Assembly (NCBI GenBank): GCA_001543015.1
Contig: LFLC01000025.1
Location: 124,001 to 188,000, forward strand
Source: Nitrosopumilus sp. LS_AOA
GTDB lineage: Archaea > Thermoproteota > Nitrososphaeria > Nitrososphaerales > Nitrosopumilaceae
Reading direction: 5' to 3'
DNA: 64,000 nt
The notes beneath the pieces were generated by a model that made no database searches, had not been told where the DNA came from, and saw nothing but the letters and a program-made list of their open reading frames with translations. Shown here piece by piece: positions 8,741 through 16,962 of this stretch. Numbering within the stretch: the stretch's first letter is position 1; every line of letters starts with the position of its first letter. The position numbers were made by a program, and so were the translations under genes.

Positions 8741-9283
8741 TTGGAATTGGAAAATATTTCAAAAGTTTTAGAAACAGGTAGTAGTGAGGAAAAAATCAAA
8801 ATTTTAGAAAATTTAGAAAATATTAAGAATCCTGAATTTTTAGAAAAAATAATTTCAAAATTGGATGATGATGATATTCAAGTAAGAGGAGAAGCGTTTA
8901 GTACGCTTGTATTAAATAAGAATGAAATTTCAAATTTTTTAATTAAAAGTTTGAAGTCTACAAATAAAAATATCAGAGGTTTTACATCACTGATATTAGC
9001 AAATAGAAATGAAACATCATCTATTCCAGATATTATAAAACTCGTAAAAGATGAACGATCCATGGTAAGATCATGTGCTATTGGAGCATTAGGGCATCTC
9101 AAAGCTCAAGAAGCAAAAGAGATTATTGAACAATCACTTTTTGATTCAAATTTGGAAGTAAAAAAAAGTGCTCTTCAATCTCTCATTGATCTAAATATTA
9201 CAATTTCAGAAGATAAAATAAATAAAATAATCACAGAAGGTGATATTGAAATTGAGAAATTATTAATTAAATTAAAAAAATAA
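8741..9283 (+). CDS. HEAT-repeat protein
   Basis: 180 residues made of consecutive two-helix HEAT/PBS-lyase-like repeats of about 30 residues (for example DDDIQVRGEAFSTLV, TNKNIRGFTSLIL, ERSMVRSCAIGALGHL, SNLEVKKSALQSL). Such proteins are protein-interaction scaffolds; the partner is unknown. The start is TTG at 8741. An ATG ten bases earlier is in another frame and stops at once. It ends three bases before the convergent tRNA-Ala. Confidence 0.7.
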   Translation: MELENISKVLETGSSEEKIKILENLENIKNPEFLEKIISKLDDDDIQVRGEAFSTLVLNKNEISNFLIKSLKSTNKNIRGFTSLILANRNETSSIPDIIKLVKDERSMVRSCAIGALGHLKAQEAKEIIEQSLFDSNLEVKKSALQSLIDLNITISEDKINKIITEGDIEIEKLLIKLKK

Positions 9284-9285
9284 AG

Positions 9286-9359
9286 TGGACCGGAAGGGAT
9301 TTGAACCCTTGATCCGATGCATGCCATGCACCTATCCTACCAGACTAGACGACCGGCCC
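9286..9359 (-). tRNA. tRNA-Ala (GGC)
   Basis: Minus strand: the acceptor GGGCCGG pairs with CCGGTCC, including the G3:U70 pair that identifies alanine tRNA. The anticodon arm is GGTGC-ATGGCAT-GCATC with anticodon GGC. The discriminator is A and CCA is not encoded. There is no intron. Confidence 0.94.
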
Positions 9360-9485
9360 ATATCAGAATTCTGATTGATTTGGATTTTTCAAATTGGTTA
9401 TTAACGTTTAACGATTAAAATGTGAACAAATGTATGAAATTAACACAATATATTTAACCATGATAATCTTGATTCAATCGTCGCC

Positions 9486-10331
9486 ATGGTAGTAGATAAC
9501 AAAGCAACCATCACCTATGTTCAATTATTAAAAGAAGATCTCGTTATAATGAGAATGGTTCCAAATGATGGTCCTGTTCCAGATTATAAAGCAGGTCAAT
9601 TTATCACACTAGGATTACCAAATCCTGCAGAAGGTGGAAAAATTGTTAGACGTGCATATTCAATTGCATCACATCCAGAAAATAGAGATTACATTGAGAT
9701 AGTTATCAGATGGGTAAGAAAACCACTTCCAGGTAGATTAACCACACAAATATTTAATGCAAAAGAAGGTGATGAAATTCTTTGGTTAAAACCAACAGGT
9801 AGAGCATTATTAATTAATGAAGAATTACCAAATGGTGAAAAAGATACAAGAAGGATAATTTGTATAGGTGGAGGTACAGGTCTTGCTCCATTTGTAAGTT
9901 TTGCACAGCATTTTCATGATACAAATGATAAACGAGAAATTATAATTTTACATGGTGCAAGTTACATTGATGAATTAAGTTACAAGGATTTGTTAACTAA
10001 CCTTGAAAATGAAAGTATTGAAAGGGGTAAAGATGAATGGAATTTCAAATATAGAGCTGCAATCAGTAGACCTCAAGAATGGTTTAACAGATCATGGGCA
10101 GGTCAAGTTGGAAGAGTTGAAACATTCCTAAGACCAAGAGATGGCGGAATGTCACCATTAGAAGAATTAATTGGCGATAAAATTACCAAAGAAAATACAA
10201 TGTTGTATGTTTGTGGTTGGCAAGGGACAATTGATGGTGTAATGGATTTCTTAAAGCCATTAGGTTTTGCCACAGAACATGACAAACGAGAAGATGGAAG
10301 TTTTGAAGTCAAATACGAATCATACGGATAA
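9486..10331 (+). CDS. FAD/NAD(P)-binding oxidoreductase (ferredoxin-NADP reductase type)
   Basis: A 281-residue two-domain flavoenzyme. The FAD domain carries RRAYSIASHPE (residues about 57-67, RxYS type) and the loop around GRLTTQIFNA. The NAD(P) domain carries CIGGGTGLAPFVSFAQ near residue 128 and ends with LYVCGWQGTIDGVMDFL. It would shuttle electrons between NAD(P)H and ferredoxin or another acceptor; two ferredoxin genes lie at 20.9-22.0 kb. An A/T-rich TATATTTAA box precedes it. The electron partner and preferred nucleotide are not readable. Confidence 0.85.
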   Translation: MVVDNKATITYVQLLKEDLVIMRMVPNDGPVPDYKAGQFITLGLPNPAEGGKIVRRAYSIASHPENRDYIEIVIRWVRKPLPGRLTTQIFNAKEGDEILWLKPTGRALLINEELPNGEKDTRRIICIGGGTGLAPFVSFAQHFHDTNDKREIIILHGASYIDELSYKDLLTNLENESIERGKDEWNFKYRAAISRPQEWFNRSWAGQVGRVETFLRPRDGGMSPLEELIGDKITKENTMLYVCGWQGTIDGVMDFLKPLGFATEHDKREDGSFEVKYESYG

Positions 10332-10382
10332 AATTTTATTAAAATCAATCATTGAAATATGAGAATTATTGAGTTAATCTAA

Positions 10383-10985
10383 TTGATTACTGCACTATAT
10401 CTAGCACATCTAAATCCAGTGACAAATGCTCATGTAGAAATAATTAATGATTTGAAAAAGAAAGCAGATATTGTCAAAGTCATGCCAGTAGTTTTCAAAT
10501 ACGATGATAGAGAAATCAATAGTAAAAGTTTCCCATTTAATTTTGAATCAAGAAAGAAAATGATAGAATCAGTTTTTGGTGATTCAATTAAAATTACTGA
10601 GGATTATGCATTTTATGCCCCATTTAAAAAATATCTACCACCATTGATTAGACGAAAATCATGGAAATTAAGAAAACAAATTCTTGATGGAGTTGATGGT
10701 GATTTTTTTTCATATACTGGAGACAAAGCTGAAGGGTATATGTTAAAAATTTACAGATTAAAACCAAAAATAGGTAAGAGGAAATCACTTTCTGCAACAT
10801 CAGTCAAAGAAAAATTATACGATGCCGCACTAGGTGGAAAAGATTCATGGAAAGAAGATGTGCCAGAAAGTGTAGCCAAAGTGATTGAAGATGAATGGAA
10901 AACAGTTGAGAAATTTGCAAATACAGAAGATCAAACTAGAAGAGTTGTAGGAATGAAATTTCCCAAAGAAGGCTATTCTAAATAA
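10383..10985 (+). CDS. nucleotidyltransferase (cytidylyltransferase-like superfamily)
   Basis: A 200-residue protein that begins directly with a nucleotidyltransferase signature: LAHLNPVTNAHVEII has the two His of the HxGH-type nucleotide-binding motif (the second as NAH). LSATSVKEKL near residue 139 corresponds to the ISSTxxR motif. The family transfers NMP to phosphate acceptors such as nicotinamide mononucleotide or sugar phosphates. The substrate cannot be named because the loop differs from canonical archaeal NMN adenylyltransferase. The start must be TTG at 10383, as a TAA precedes it in frame. Confidence 0.7.
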   Translation: MITALYLAHLNPVTNAHVEIINDLKKKADIVKVMPVVFKYDDREINSKSFPFNFESRKKMIESVFGDSIKITEDYAFYAPFKKYLPPLIRRKSWKLRKQILDGVDGDFFSYTGDKAEGYMLKIYRLKPKIGKRKSLSATSVKEKLYDAALGGKDSWKEDVPESVAKVIEDEWKTVEKFANTEDQTRRVVGMKFPKEGYSK

Positions 10986-11019
10986 ATAGAGATTAATACA
11001 CATTCAATAAAATTTTCCT

Positions 11020-11937
11020 ATGACACTTCCACTCTCAAAATATGTATGGTTTGACAAAAAATATGTCTTGACAGAAAAAGCCAAAGTTCCAATTACAACT
11101 CATGCAATTCATTATGGAACATCAATTTTTGAAGGAATTAGAGCATATTGGAATGGAAAAAATCTGCATGTGTTTAGATTAGATGAGCATGTTAAAAGAT
11201 TTAGAAGATCAGGACAGTATTACAATATTTCATTAAATTATTCTGATAAGATTATTTCAGATGCAGTAATTGGGATTTGTAAAAAAAATAATATAAAAAA
11301 ATCATGTTACATAAGACCATTTTATTTTATTGGAGATTATGGAATTAATCTGCATGTAACTGAAAAAGCTCCAACACATGTTGCAATTTTCACTTTTCCA
11401 TTTGGAGATTTATTTAACAAAAATGGAATTACTGCAGGAGTGGTATCATGGAGAAAGTTCTCTGACATGTCCACTCCAACACAAGCCAAAATGGGTGGAA
11501 ATTATCTAAATTCCATAATTGCAACACAAGAAGCAAAAAGAAATGGATTTGATGAGGCAATTTTGCTTGATCATAACGGAAACGTTAGTGAAGCACCAGG
11601 AGAAAATATCTTTATTGTTAGGGATGGACAATTACTAACACCATCTCTCACATCATCAGCTCTTGAAGGGATTACTCGTGATGCTATAATTAAAATTGCA
11701 AAAGATTTGGATATTGATTTTATTGAACGTGACATTTCACGAAGTGAATTAATAATTTCAGATGAAATCTTTCTAACAGGCACAGCAGCAGAAATTACCC
11801 CAATCATATCAATGGATTCAAAAAAGATAGGTAATGGTAAACCAGGAAGCATCACAAAGAAAATGATGCAAGAATACTCTGACATTGTAATGAACAAAAA
11901 TGATGACTATGCTCAATGGTTAACGTCGGTGTATTAG
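11020..11937 (+). CDS. ilvE: branched-chain amino acid aminotransferase
   Basis: A fold-type IV PLP enzyme of 305 residues that transfers an amino group between glutamate and the keto acids of Val, Leu and Ile. The HYGTSIFEGIRAYW block near residues 32-45, the Schiff-base Lys in SKMGGNYLNS-like QAKMGGNYLNS near residue 158, EAPGENIFIV near residue 190, and LTGTAAEITPI near residue 250 are all present. The next gene begins directly at its stop codon, so it is probably transcribed with the sugar-dehydrogenase cluster. Confidence 0.92.
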   Translation: MTLPLSKYVWFDKKYVLTEKAKVPITTHAIHYGTSIFEGIRAYWNGKNLHVFRLDEHVKRFRRSGQYYNISLNYSDKIISDAVIGICKKNNIKKSCYIRPFYFIGDYGINLHVTEKAPTHVAIFTFPFGDLFNKNGITAGVVSWRKFSDMSTPTQAKMGGNYLNSIIATQEAKRNGFDEAILLDHNGNVSEAPGENIFIVRDGQLLTPSLTSSALEGITRDAIIKIAKDLDIDFIERDISRSELIISDEIFLTGTAAEITPIISMDSKKIGNGKPGSITKKMMQEYSDIVMNKNDDYAQWLTSVY

Positions 11938-12873
11938 ATGAAAATTGTTCAAATCGGAACTGGTGGATGGGGGAAAAATCACACTAGGGTGTTATCAGAA
12001 TTAGGAGTACTAGTTGCTGTTTGTGATGCTGATTCTCAAAAAAGTAAAGAATACGGTGAAAAATATTCTGTAAATCATTATGAATCACTAGATGAGTTAT
12101 TGTCATCAGAAGAATTTGATGGAGCGTTTGTTGTTACTCCTACATCTACACATACAGAAATTGCAAAAAAATTGCTAGAGGCAAAAAAACATGTATTTGT
12201 AGAAAAACCAATGACATACAAATCAGAAGATGGTGAAAAACTAGTAAAACTTGCAGAAAAAAACAAAGTGATTCTCACATGTGGATATATTGAGAGATTT
12301 AATCCTGCAGTGGATGTTGTAAAAAAAATTGTCAAAGAAAAAAAGTTTGGTGATTTAGTGATGCTTGAATTTCATCGAGAAAATAGAATGCCTATGCACA
12401 TCAAAGATGTTGGAATAATTTATGATACTTCAGTTCATGACATTGACACTGCAAACTGGTTGTTTGATGATATGCCAAATGTAGTATTTGCAAGAGCAGG
12501 TAGAATAAAACATGAACATGAAGATTTTGCAAGCATTATGCTCGGATACAAAAATGACAAAGTTGCAATAATTTCATCAAACTGGATTACGCCAAAAAGA
12601 GTTAGAAAATTCAATGCAGTATGTACAGATGCTATTATTTCATCTGATTTTATCACTCAAGAAATAATTGTAGAGAAAAGTGAGAATTCAGAAACTATTC
12701 AAAATGAGAAACAAGAGCCACTATTACTTGAAATCCAAAGTTTTCTTGGTGCAATTGAAGGTAAAAATGAGTTAATTGTAACATCTCAACAAGCAGTAAA
12801 TGTAACAAAAATTGCTGAAGCTGCACTTTTATCTAGTCAAAAAGGGATTCCAATCTATCTAGATCTAAAATGA
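11938..12873 (+). CDS. Gfo/Idh/MocA-family dehydrogenase
   Basis: A 311-residue NAD(P)-dependent oxidoreductase. The Rossmann start is QIGTGGWGKNHTRVL (residues 5-19), then VEKPMT with the conserved Lys near residue 91 (EKP motif) and CGYIERFNP near residue 112. The catalytic His lies in DTSVHDIDTANWL near residue 165. Followed by a hexapeptide acyltransferase, it resembles enzymes that oxidise UDP-GlcNAc-type sugars before amino and acetyl transfer; that pathway is inferred from context only. It starts at the ilvE stop and overlaps the next gene by 4 bases. Confidence 0.85.
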   Translation: MKIVQIGTGGWGKNHTRVLSELGVLVAVCDADSQKSKEYGEKYSVNHYESLDELLSSEEFDGAFVVTPTSTHTEIAKKLLEAKKHVFVEKPMTYKSEDGEKLVKLAEKNKVILTCGYIERFNPAVDVVKKIVKEKKFGDLVMLEFHRENRMPMHIKDVGIIYDTSVHDIDTANWLFDDMPNVVFARAGRIKHEHEDFASIMLGYKNDKVAIISSNWITPKRVRKFNAVCTDAIISSDFITQEIIVEKSENSETIQNEKQEPLLLEIQSFLGAIEGKNELIVTSQQAVNVTKIAEAALLSSQKGIPIYLDLK

Positions 12874-13139
12874 ACAAAACAATGATGGATATTTTGGCAT
12901 GCCCAATTGACAAAAATCATCCTTTAGAATTATTTGAAATTAATGAAAAAGACAACATAGTCTCAGAAGGTGCATTATTTTGTTTGAAATGTTCTAGATT
13001 TTTTCCAATAATTGAAGAAATTCCCATAATGCTTCCAGATGAACTAAGAGATAAAAAACAAGAAATGGAATTTCTTAAAAAATACAAAGATACATTGCCT
13101 GAAAAAATTATTACAGAGGCAAACCCATGGCATCTGTAA
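12870..13139 (+). CDS. Trm112-like zinc protein
   Basis: An 89-residue Trm112/YcaR-type protein. MDILACPIDKNHPL at the N-terminus and LFCLKCSRFFPIIEEIPIMLP in the middle are diagnostic; three Cys are evident (residues about 11, 37 and 40). Trm112 activates several tRNA, rRNA and release-factor methyltransferases as an obligate partner. No methyltransferase is adjacent, so the partner is elsewhere or differs. The ATGA overlap with the upstream dehydrogenase gene indicates coupled translation. Confidence 0.75.
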   Translation: MNKTMMDILACPIDKNHPLELFEINEKDNIVSEGALFCLKCSRFFPIIEEIPIMLPDELRDKKQEMEFLKKYKDTLPEKIITEANPWHL

Positions 13140-13143
13140 GATA

Positions 13144-13620
13144 ATGGTTACAAATTTTATTTCCGAAAAAGCAAAAATCGGTCAAAATGTTCAGATTTGG
13201 CATTTCTCATATATTGGCGATGATGTAGAAATTGGAGACAATGTCAAAATTGGTTCTCTTGTCCATATTGATTATGATGTAAAGATTGGAGAAAATACAA
13301 AAATTGAAGGTCAGGCATACATTCCACCACTTTCAAGAATTGGAAAAAATGTATTCATAGGTCCTGCGGCAGTTTTAACTAATGATCCATATCCAATGTG
13401 TGATAAAATGATTGGAGTTACTATAGAAGATAATGCAATAGTTGGCGCACGTGCGGTAATCAAAGCAGGAGTTATTGTTGGAAAAAATAGTGTTGTTGCA
13501 ATGGGAGCAGTTGTGACAAAGAATGTTCCAGAAAATGTTGTAGTAATTGGTTCTCCTGCAACCATTAGATTCAGTAGAGAAGAATACGATAAAAAACAAA
13601 GAAAGTGGAAAGAGAGTTAG
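13144..13620 (+). CDS. left-handed beta-helix acyltransferase (sugar N-acetyltransferase type)
   Basis: 158 residues of hexapeptide repeats ([LIV]-G-x4), for example IGQNVQIWHFSYIGDDVEIGDNVKIG (shortened here) through VGARAVIKAGVIVGKNSVVAMGAVV, ending in VIGSPATIR. These form the trimeric beta-helix of acetyltransferases that N-acetylate nucleotide-activated amino sugars (WbpD/PglD type). With the Gfo/Idh/MocA gene three genes upstream it suggests modification of a surface or glycan sugar. It overlaps the end of the convergent 13617-13847 gene by four bases. Confidence 0.85.
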   Translation: MVTNFISEKAKIGQNVQIWHFSYIGDDVEIGDNVKIGSLVHIDYDVKIGENTKIEGQAYIPPLSRIGKNVFIGPAAVLTNDPYPMCDKMIGVTIEDNAIVGARAVIKAGVIVGKNSVVAMGAVVTKNVPENVVVIGSPATIRFSREEYDKKQRKWKES

Positions 13621-13847
13621 AACTTTATTTCTTTTCTAAAGATCCAGTTTTTCAATTTTAATAAAATTAAAATCCATATCACTACTAAAACTAGAGCAAT
13701 CAATACTTTGATTCCTGATGCAAGCATCCAATGAAATTCTCCAAACTGTTGAATTGTAAATGGGCCCAAAATTGTTACCATAATTCCACCACCAAGTAGA
13801 ATTAAAATCCACATTCCAAACAAAAATCCGTAAAGATTAGACTTCAA
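13617..13847 (-). CDS. small two-TM membrane protein
   Basis: 76 residues with two hydrophobic helices (about 7-27 and 43-64) and a basic C-terminus (KLKNWIFRKEIKF). There are no catalytic motifs. It starts inside the last codons of the GlcNAc-1-P transferase gene (ATGA-type overlap) and ends the gins-mcm-hel308 gene series, so it is probably co-expressed and may accompany the transferase in the membrane. Function unknown. Confidence 0.7.
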   Translation of the reverse strand: MKSNLYGFLFGMWILILLGGGIMVTILGPFTIQQFGEFHWMLASGIKVLIALVLVVIWILILLKLKNWIFRKEIKF

Positions 13848-14836
13848 AAAGTGACCCCCATCAAAAATGCAGTGATAATTGCCAAAATTCCTGAAAATAT
13901 AGCAAGCTTAAAGATTGCATACCCAACTTGTTTTTCAGATAATGGACCTCCTGCAAGAATTAGTCGTACTAGAGTTATGGGTGCTGATTTGTCACTAGTT
14001 GCCCTTAGTCTGAAATCATCAGTGTGATCTACTGGCTTTCCTTTGATTTGTCTGTGCTCTACTATTTTTTTTACACTTGATAGGAACAAAAATGAGTTTA
14101 TCACTGCAGGTAATAGTGCAACTGCTGCTATAATTTCTACACCTCCAACAATTGCAATAGCACCATACATTGCACCCAAAGTCAAAGCTCCAGAATCTCC
14201 AGGAAAAATTTTGCTTGGAATTTTATGATACTTGTAAAATGCCAATGAAATAAATCCTAAAGGCAAACTAACTATTGCAATTTCATAATTTTGTACAATA
14301 AACAAGCAAATGGATAATGAGAAACTTGCAATCACCATAAAACCACTGGCAACTCCATTTAGAACATCAATGGAATTAATTGTATTTCCAGTAATTGGAA
14401 TCATAAAAATTATCAATGCAAGATATAGTACTGGAATTTGTACTACACCAAATATTGGGAATGCTAAATCTGAATTATATGCACCAAGTGCAATTATTGG
14501 GATGGCAGCTAGTGCCAATGCAACAGGTTTGAACCAACCACCCATGACTTTTCTATCATCAACATATCCAATTGCAAATGCAGCACTAGTTGTAATTATT
14601 ATTGCAAGAATTTCATTCATCTGTAAAAATGCATAAAGAATCATTTCTGACGCAATGATTCCAACAATTAAAGCAAGTCCACCAGGTCTTGCCACCATTA
14701 CATCTTCTTTTTTGTTCATGTCTTTGACTACCATGTTTCTTTTTTCTAGAAATTTGATTAGCGGTGGAGTCATAACAAATACTAGAAAAAATGCAACAAA
14801 ACAAGAAACTATTGCTGGAATAATTAATTCTGTCAA
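13844..14836 (-). CDS. polyprenyl-phosphate GlcNAc-1-phosphate transferase (GT4, AglH/Alg7-like)
   Basis: A 330-residue integral membrane enzyme with about ten TM segments that starts lipid-linked oligosaccharide synthesis by moving HexNAc-1-P onto dolichyl phosphate. Family motifs: KKEDVMVARPGGL near residue 43, GYVDDRKVMGG with the Asp pair near residue 90, INSIDVLNGVASG near residue 153, and FPGDSGALTLGAMYGA near residue 213. It supports N-glycosylation of S-layer and surface proteins. It overlaps hel308 by four bases although the functions are unrelated. Confidence 0.85.
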   Translation of the reverse strand: MTELIIPAIVSCFVAFFLVFVMTPPLIKFLEKRNMVVKDMNKKEDVMVARPGGLALIVGIIASEMILYAFLQMNEILAIIITTSAAFAIGYVDDRKVMGGWFKPVALALAAIPIIALGAYNSDLAFPIFGVVQIPVLYLALIIFMIPITGNTINSIDVLNGVASGFMVIASFSLSICLFIVQNYEIAIVSLPLGFISLAFYKYHKIPSKIFPGDSGALTLGAMYGAIAIVGGVEIIAAVALLPAVINSFLFLSSVKKIVEHRQIKGKPVDHTDDFRLRATSDKSAPITLVRLILAGGPLSEKQVGYAIFKLAIFSGILAIITAFLMGVTF

Positions 14837-16962
14837 TATCTAACCTTCCGTAATTCTGACTTTATGTTATCTGCGATGGTTGAACCAATTTTATCTATTT
14901 CGGCTAATTTGTTTACAGGAATTTTTGCCAAATCATCTAAATTCTTTATTTTGTGTTTGTACAAAATCCTAGCCCTAACTCTTCCTATTCCTTTTACCCG
15001 AACTAAATCAAGTAATTCTTCCCTAATTCCATAAACTATTCTCTTCCTAAGATCATCTAACTCCTCAAGCAAGTCTGCTCGCTCCACATGCTTGGATATC
15101 TCTCTCAGACAATATGAAAGCCAGTTAGCCATTTCTGCCATCCTATGCATGTCTCCAGACTCTATTGAAAGACTATCAGATAGGGATAGTTCTGAGGACT
15201 CGGTAATCCATGCCTGCAAAGCTAAAAGACTCCTTGAGCAGTCATATTCAGAAATTGGTTCAAGTAGTTCTGAGGAATGATTCTCAATTAGTAGACTTGC
15301 TGATTCGTAATCCCTATTTCGAAGTGAGAATTTTGGGAAAAATTCTTCACAACTTGAAATTAGATGTAAAAATCCAAATGTATGCTTTCTATCCTGAGAA
15401 ACATTTTCAACAGCATCTCTAAAATGAGTTGCAGTTAGTGGATCAATGTAAAGCATTGATGTCTTTTTTCCAAATTCTGTTGCAGCGAATCGTTCACCTT
15501 TTTTAATAATCAACAATTCACTTGAAAGAAAACGCAGAGAAATATCAATTGCAAATTTTATAGTAGGTTTTCTTGATTGTAATCCCCCCAATGTTTGTAA
15601 AAAGAATTCTAAAATTTCATCTTTTTTAATTCCAGGATGTGTAACTATAACACTAAGAATATGGGTTCTTAATGATTTGTCATCAGTAATTTTTGAAATG
15701 ATTGGTTCTGGTTCTCCATTAATGTAGTGTTCAGTTAATTCCTCAACATTTCCAGATCCAACAATTATTGATTCCCCATAATCATCATACTGTGGTCGTC
15801 CTGCTCGTCCACAAAGTTGTTTGTATTCGAGTATACTAATTGGCATATTTCTTCCAATTTTGACATTATATCGATTAATATTTGAAATAACAACTCTTCT
15901 TGCTGGAAGATTAACGCCAGCAGCTAATGTTGGAGTAGATGATAATAGTTTGATTGTACCATTACGAAATTCTTTTTCAATAATTTCTCTACAGTTTTGA
16001 TTTAGTCCTGCATGATGAAATGCAACTCCCTTTTTTACAAGAGTTGCTAATGTCTTAACAATTTCTGTATGCTCATTTTGAGATAGAATCTTTTTTGAGG
16101 TTTTTTCTAATTCTTTTAGATCATTTTTTTCAAGCAACTGAGAAATTACATCTGCTGCTTTTGTTGCAAGAGATTTTGAGCGAGTTCTAGTTTCTGCAAA
16201 AACTAGGGATTGACCACCCTGCATTACGGATTGTACGCCTAAATCAATAGGTGTTCCACGTAAAGTACGCTCAACTTCAAAAATTGTTCCATCATTCATA
16301 GTAACTTGACCTCCATCACATACACCCTCAGAAAGGGGAACAGGTCTCCAGTCATTTTTTACTAGTGTACAATCAAGCCAATTTGCAATTTCATCAGAAT
16401 TGGTAATCGTTGCACTAAGACCTACAATTTGTGGTTTTGAATCTAATAATTTTAGTTGTGTTAGAATCATCTCAAGTGTTGGACCTCTATTTTCATCTCC
16501 AATCAAATGTATCTCATCAGAAATTACTAGACCAATTTCATCAATCCATTCAGCACCATGTCGAATTACTGAATCCATTTTCTCATTAGTTAAAATCAAA
16601 ATGTTACTTTTCTCTAAATTTTTTTCAATGGTTTCAAAGTCTCCAGTTGAAATTCCAACTTTGATTTTATTACCCAATGCAATTTTTTCTAATTTTTTAA
16701 ATTCTGTAAATTTTTCAGCAGCCAATGCACGTAAAGGGCTAAGATAAACTACCTTTCCATTATTTTTAGAAAGATAACTAAACATTGCAAGCATTGCAAT
16801 CAAAGTCTTGCCACTTGCAGTAGGTGCTGAAACTAGAATACTTTTTCCATCTAATAATCCAGATTTTACACTATCTGCTTGTGGTGGATATAATTTTTCA
16901 AAACCTTGAGATTTTAAAAATTCAATTGCAGAGTCTGGAAGATCTAATTTCTCTATTTTCAT
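14833..16962 (-). CDS. hel308: Hel308 family DNA helicase
   Basis: A Ski2-like superfamily 2 helicase of 709 residues that unwinds forked DNA at stalled replication sites. Motif I is SAPTASGKTLIA (residues about 45-56), motif II DEIH near residue 147, motif III GLSATI near residue 179, and the motif VI region is QLCGRAGRPQYD near residue 380. The C-terminus has a helix-hairpin-helix (VKGIGRVRARILYKHKI) as in Hel308. It overlaps mcm by four bases, which places it in a replication operon. Confidence 0.92.
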   Translation of the reverse strand: MKIEKLDLPDSAIEFLKSQGFEKLYPPQADSVKSGLLDGKSILVSAPTASGKTLIAMLAMFSYLSKNNGKVVYLSPLRALAAEKFTEFKKLEKIALGNKIKVGISTGDFETIEKNLEKSNILILTNEKMDSVIRHGAEWIDEIGLVISDEIHLIGDENRGPTLEMILTQLKLLDSKPQIVGLSATITNSDEIANWLDCTLVKNDWRPVPLSEGVCDGGQVTMNDGTIFEVERTLRGTPIDLGVQSVMQGGQSLVFAETRTRSKSLATKAADVISQLLEKNDLKELEKTSKKILSQNEHTEIVKTLATLVKKGVAFHHAGLNQNCREIIEKEFRNGTIKLLSSTPTLAAGVNLPARRVVISNINRYNVKIGRNMPISILEYKQLCGRAGRPQYDDYGESIIVGSGNVEELTEHYINGEPEPIISKITDDKSLRTHILSVIVTHPGIKKDEILEFFLQTLGGLQSRKPTIKFAIDISLRFLSSELLIIKKGERFAATEFGKKTSMLYIDPLTATHFRDAVENVSQDRKHTFGFLHLISSCEEFFPKFSLRNRDYESASLLIENHSSELLEPISEYDCSRSLLALQAWITESSELSLSDSLSIESGDMHRMAEMANWLSYCLREISKHVERADLLEELDDLRKRIVYGIREELLDLVRVKGIGRVRARILYKHKIKNLDDLAKIPVNKLAEIDKIGSTIADNIKSELRKVRY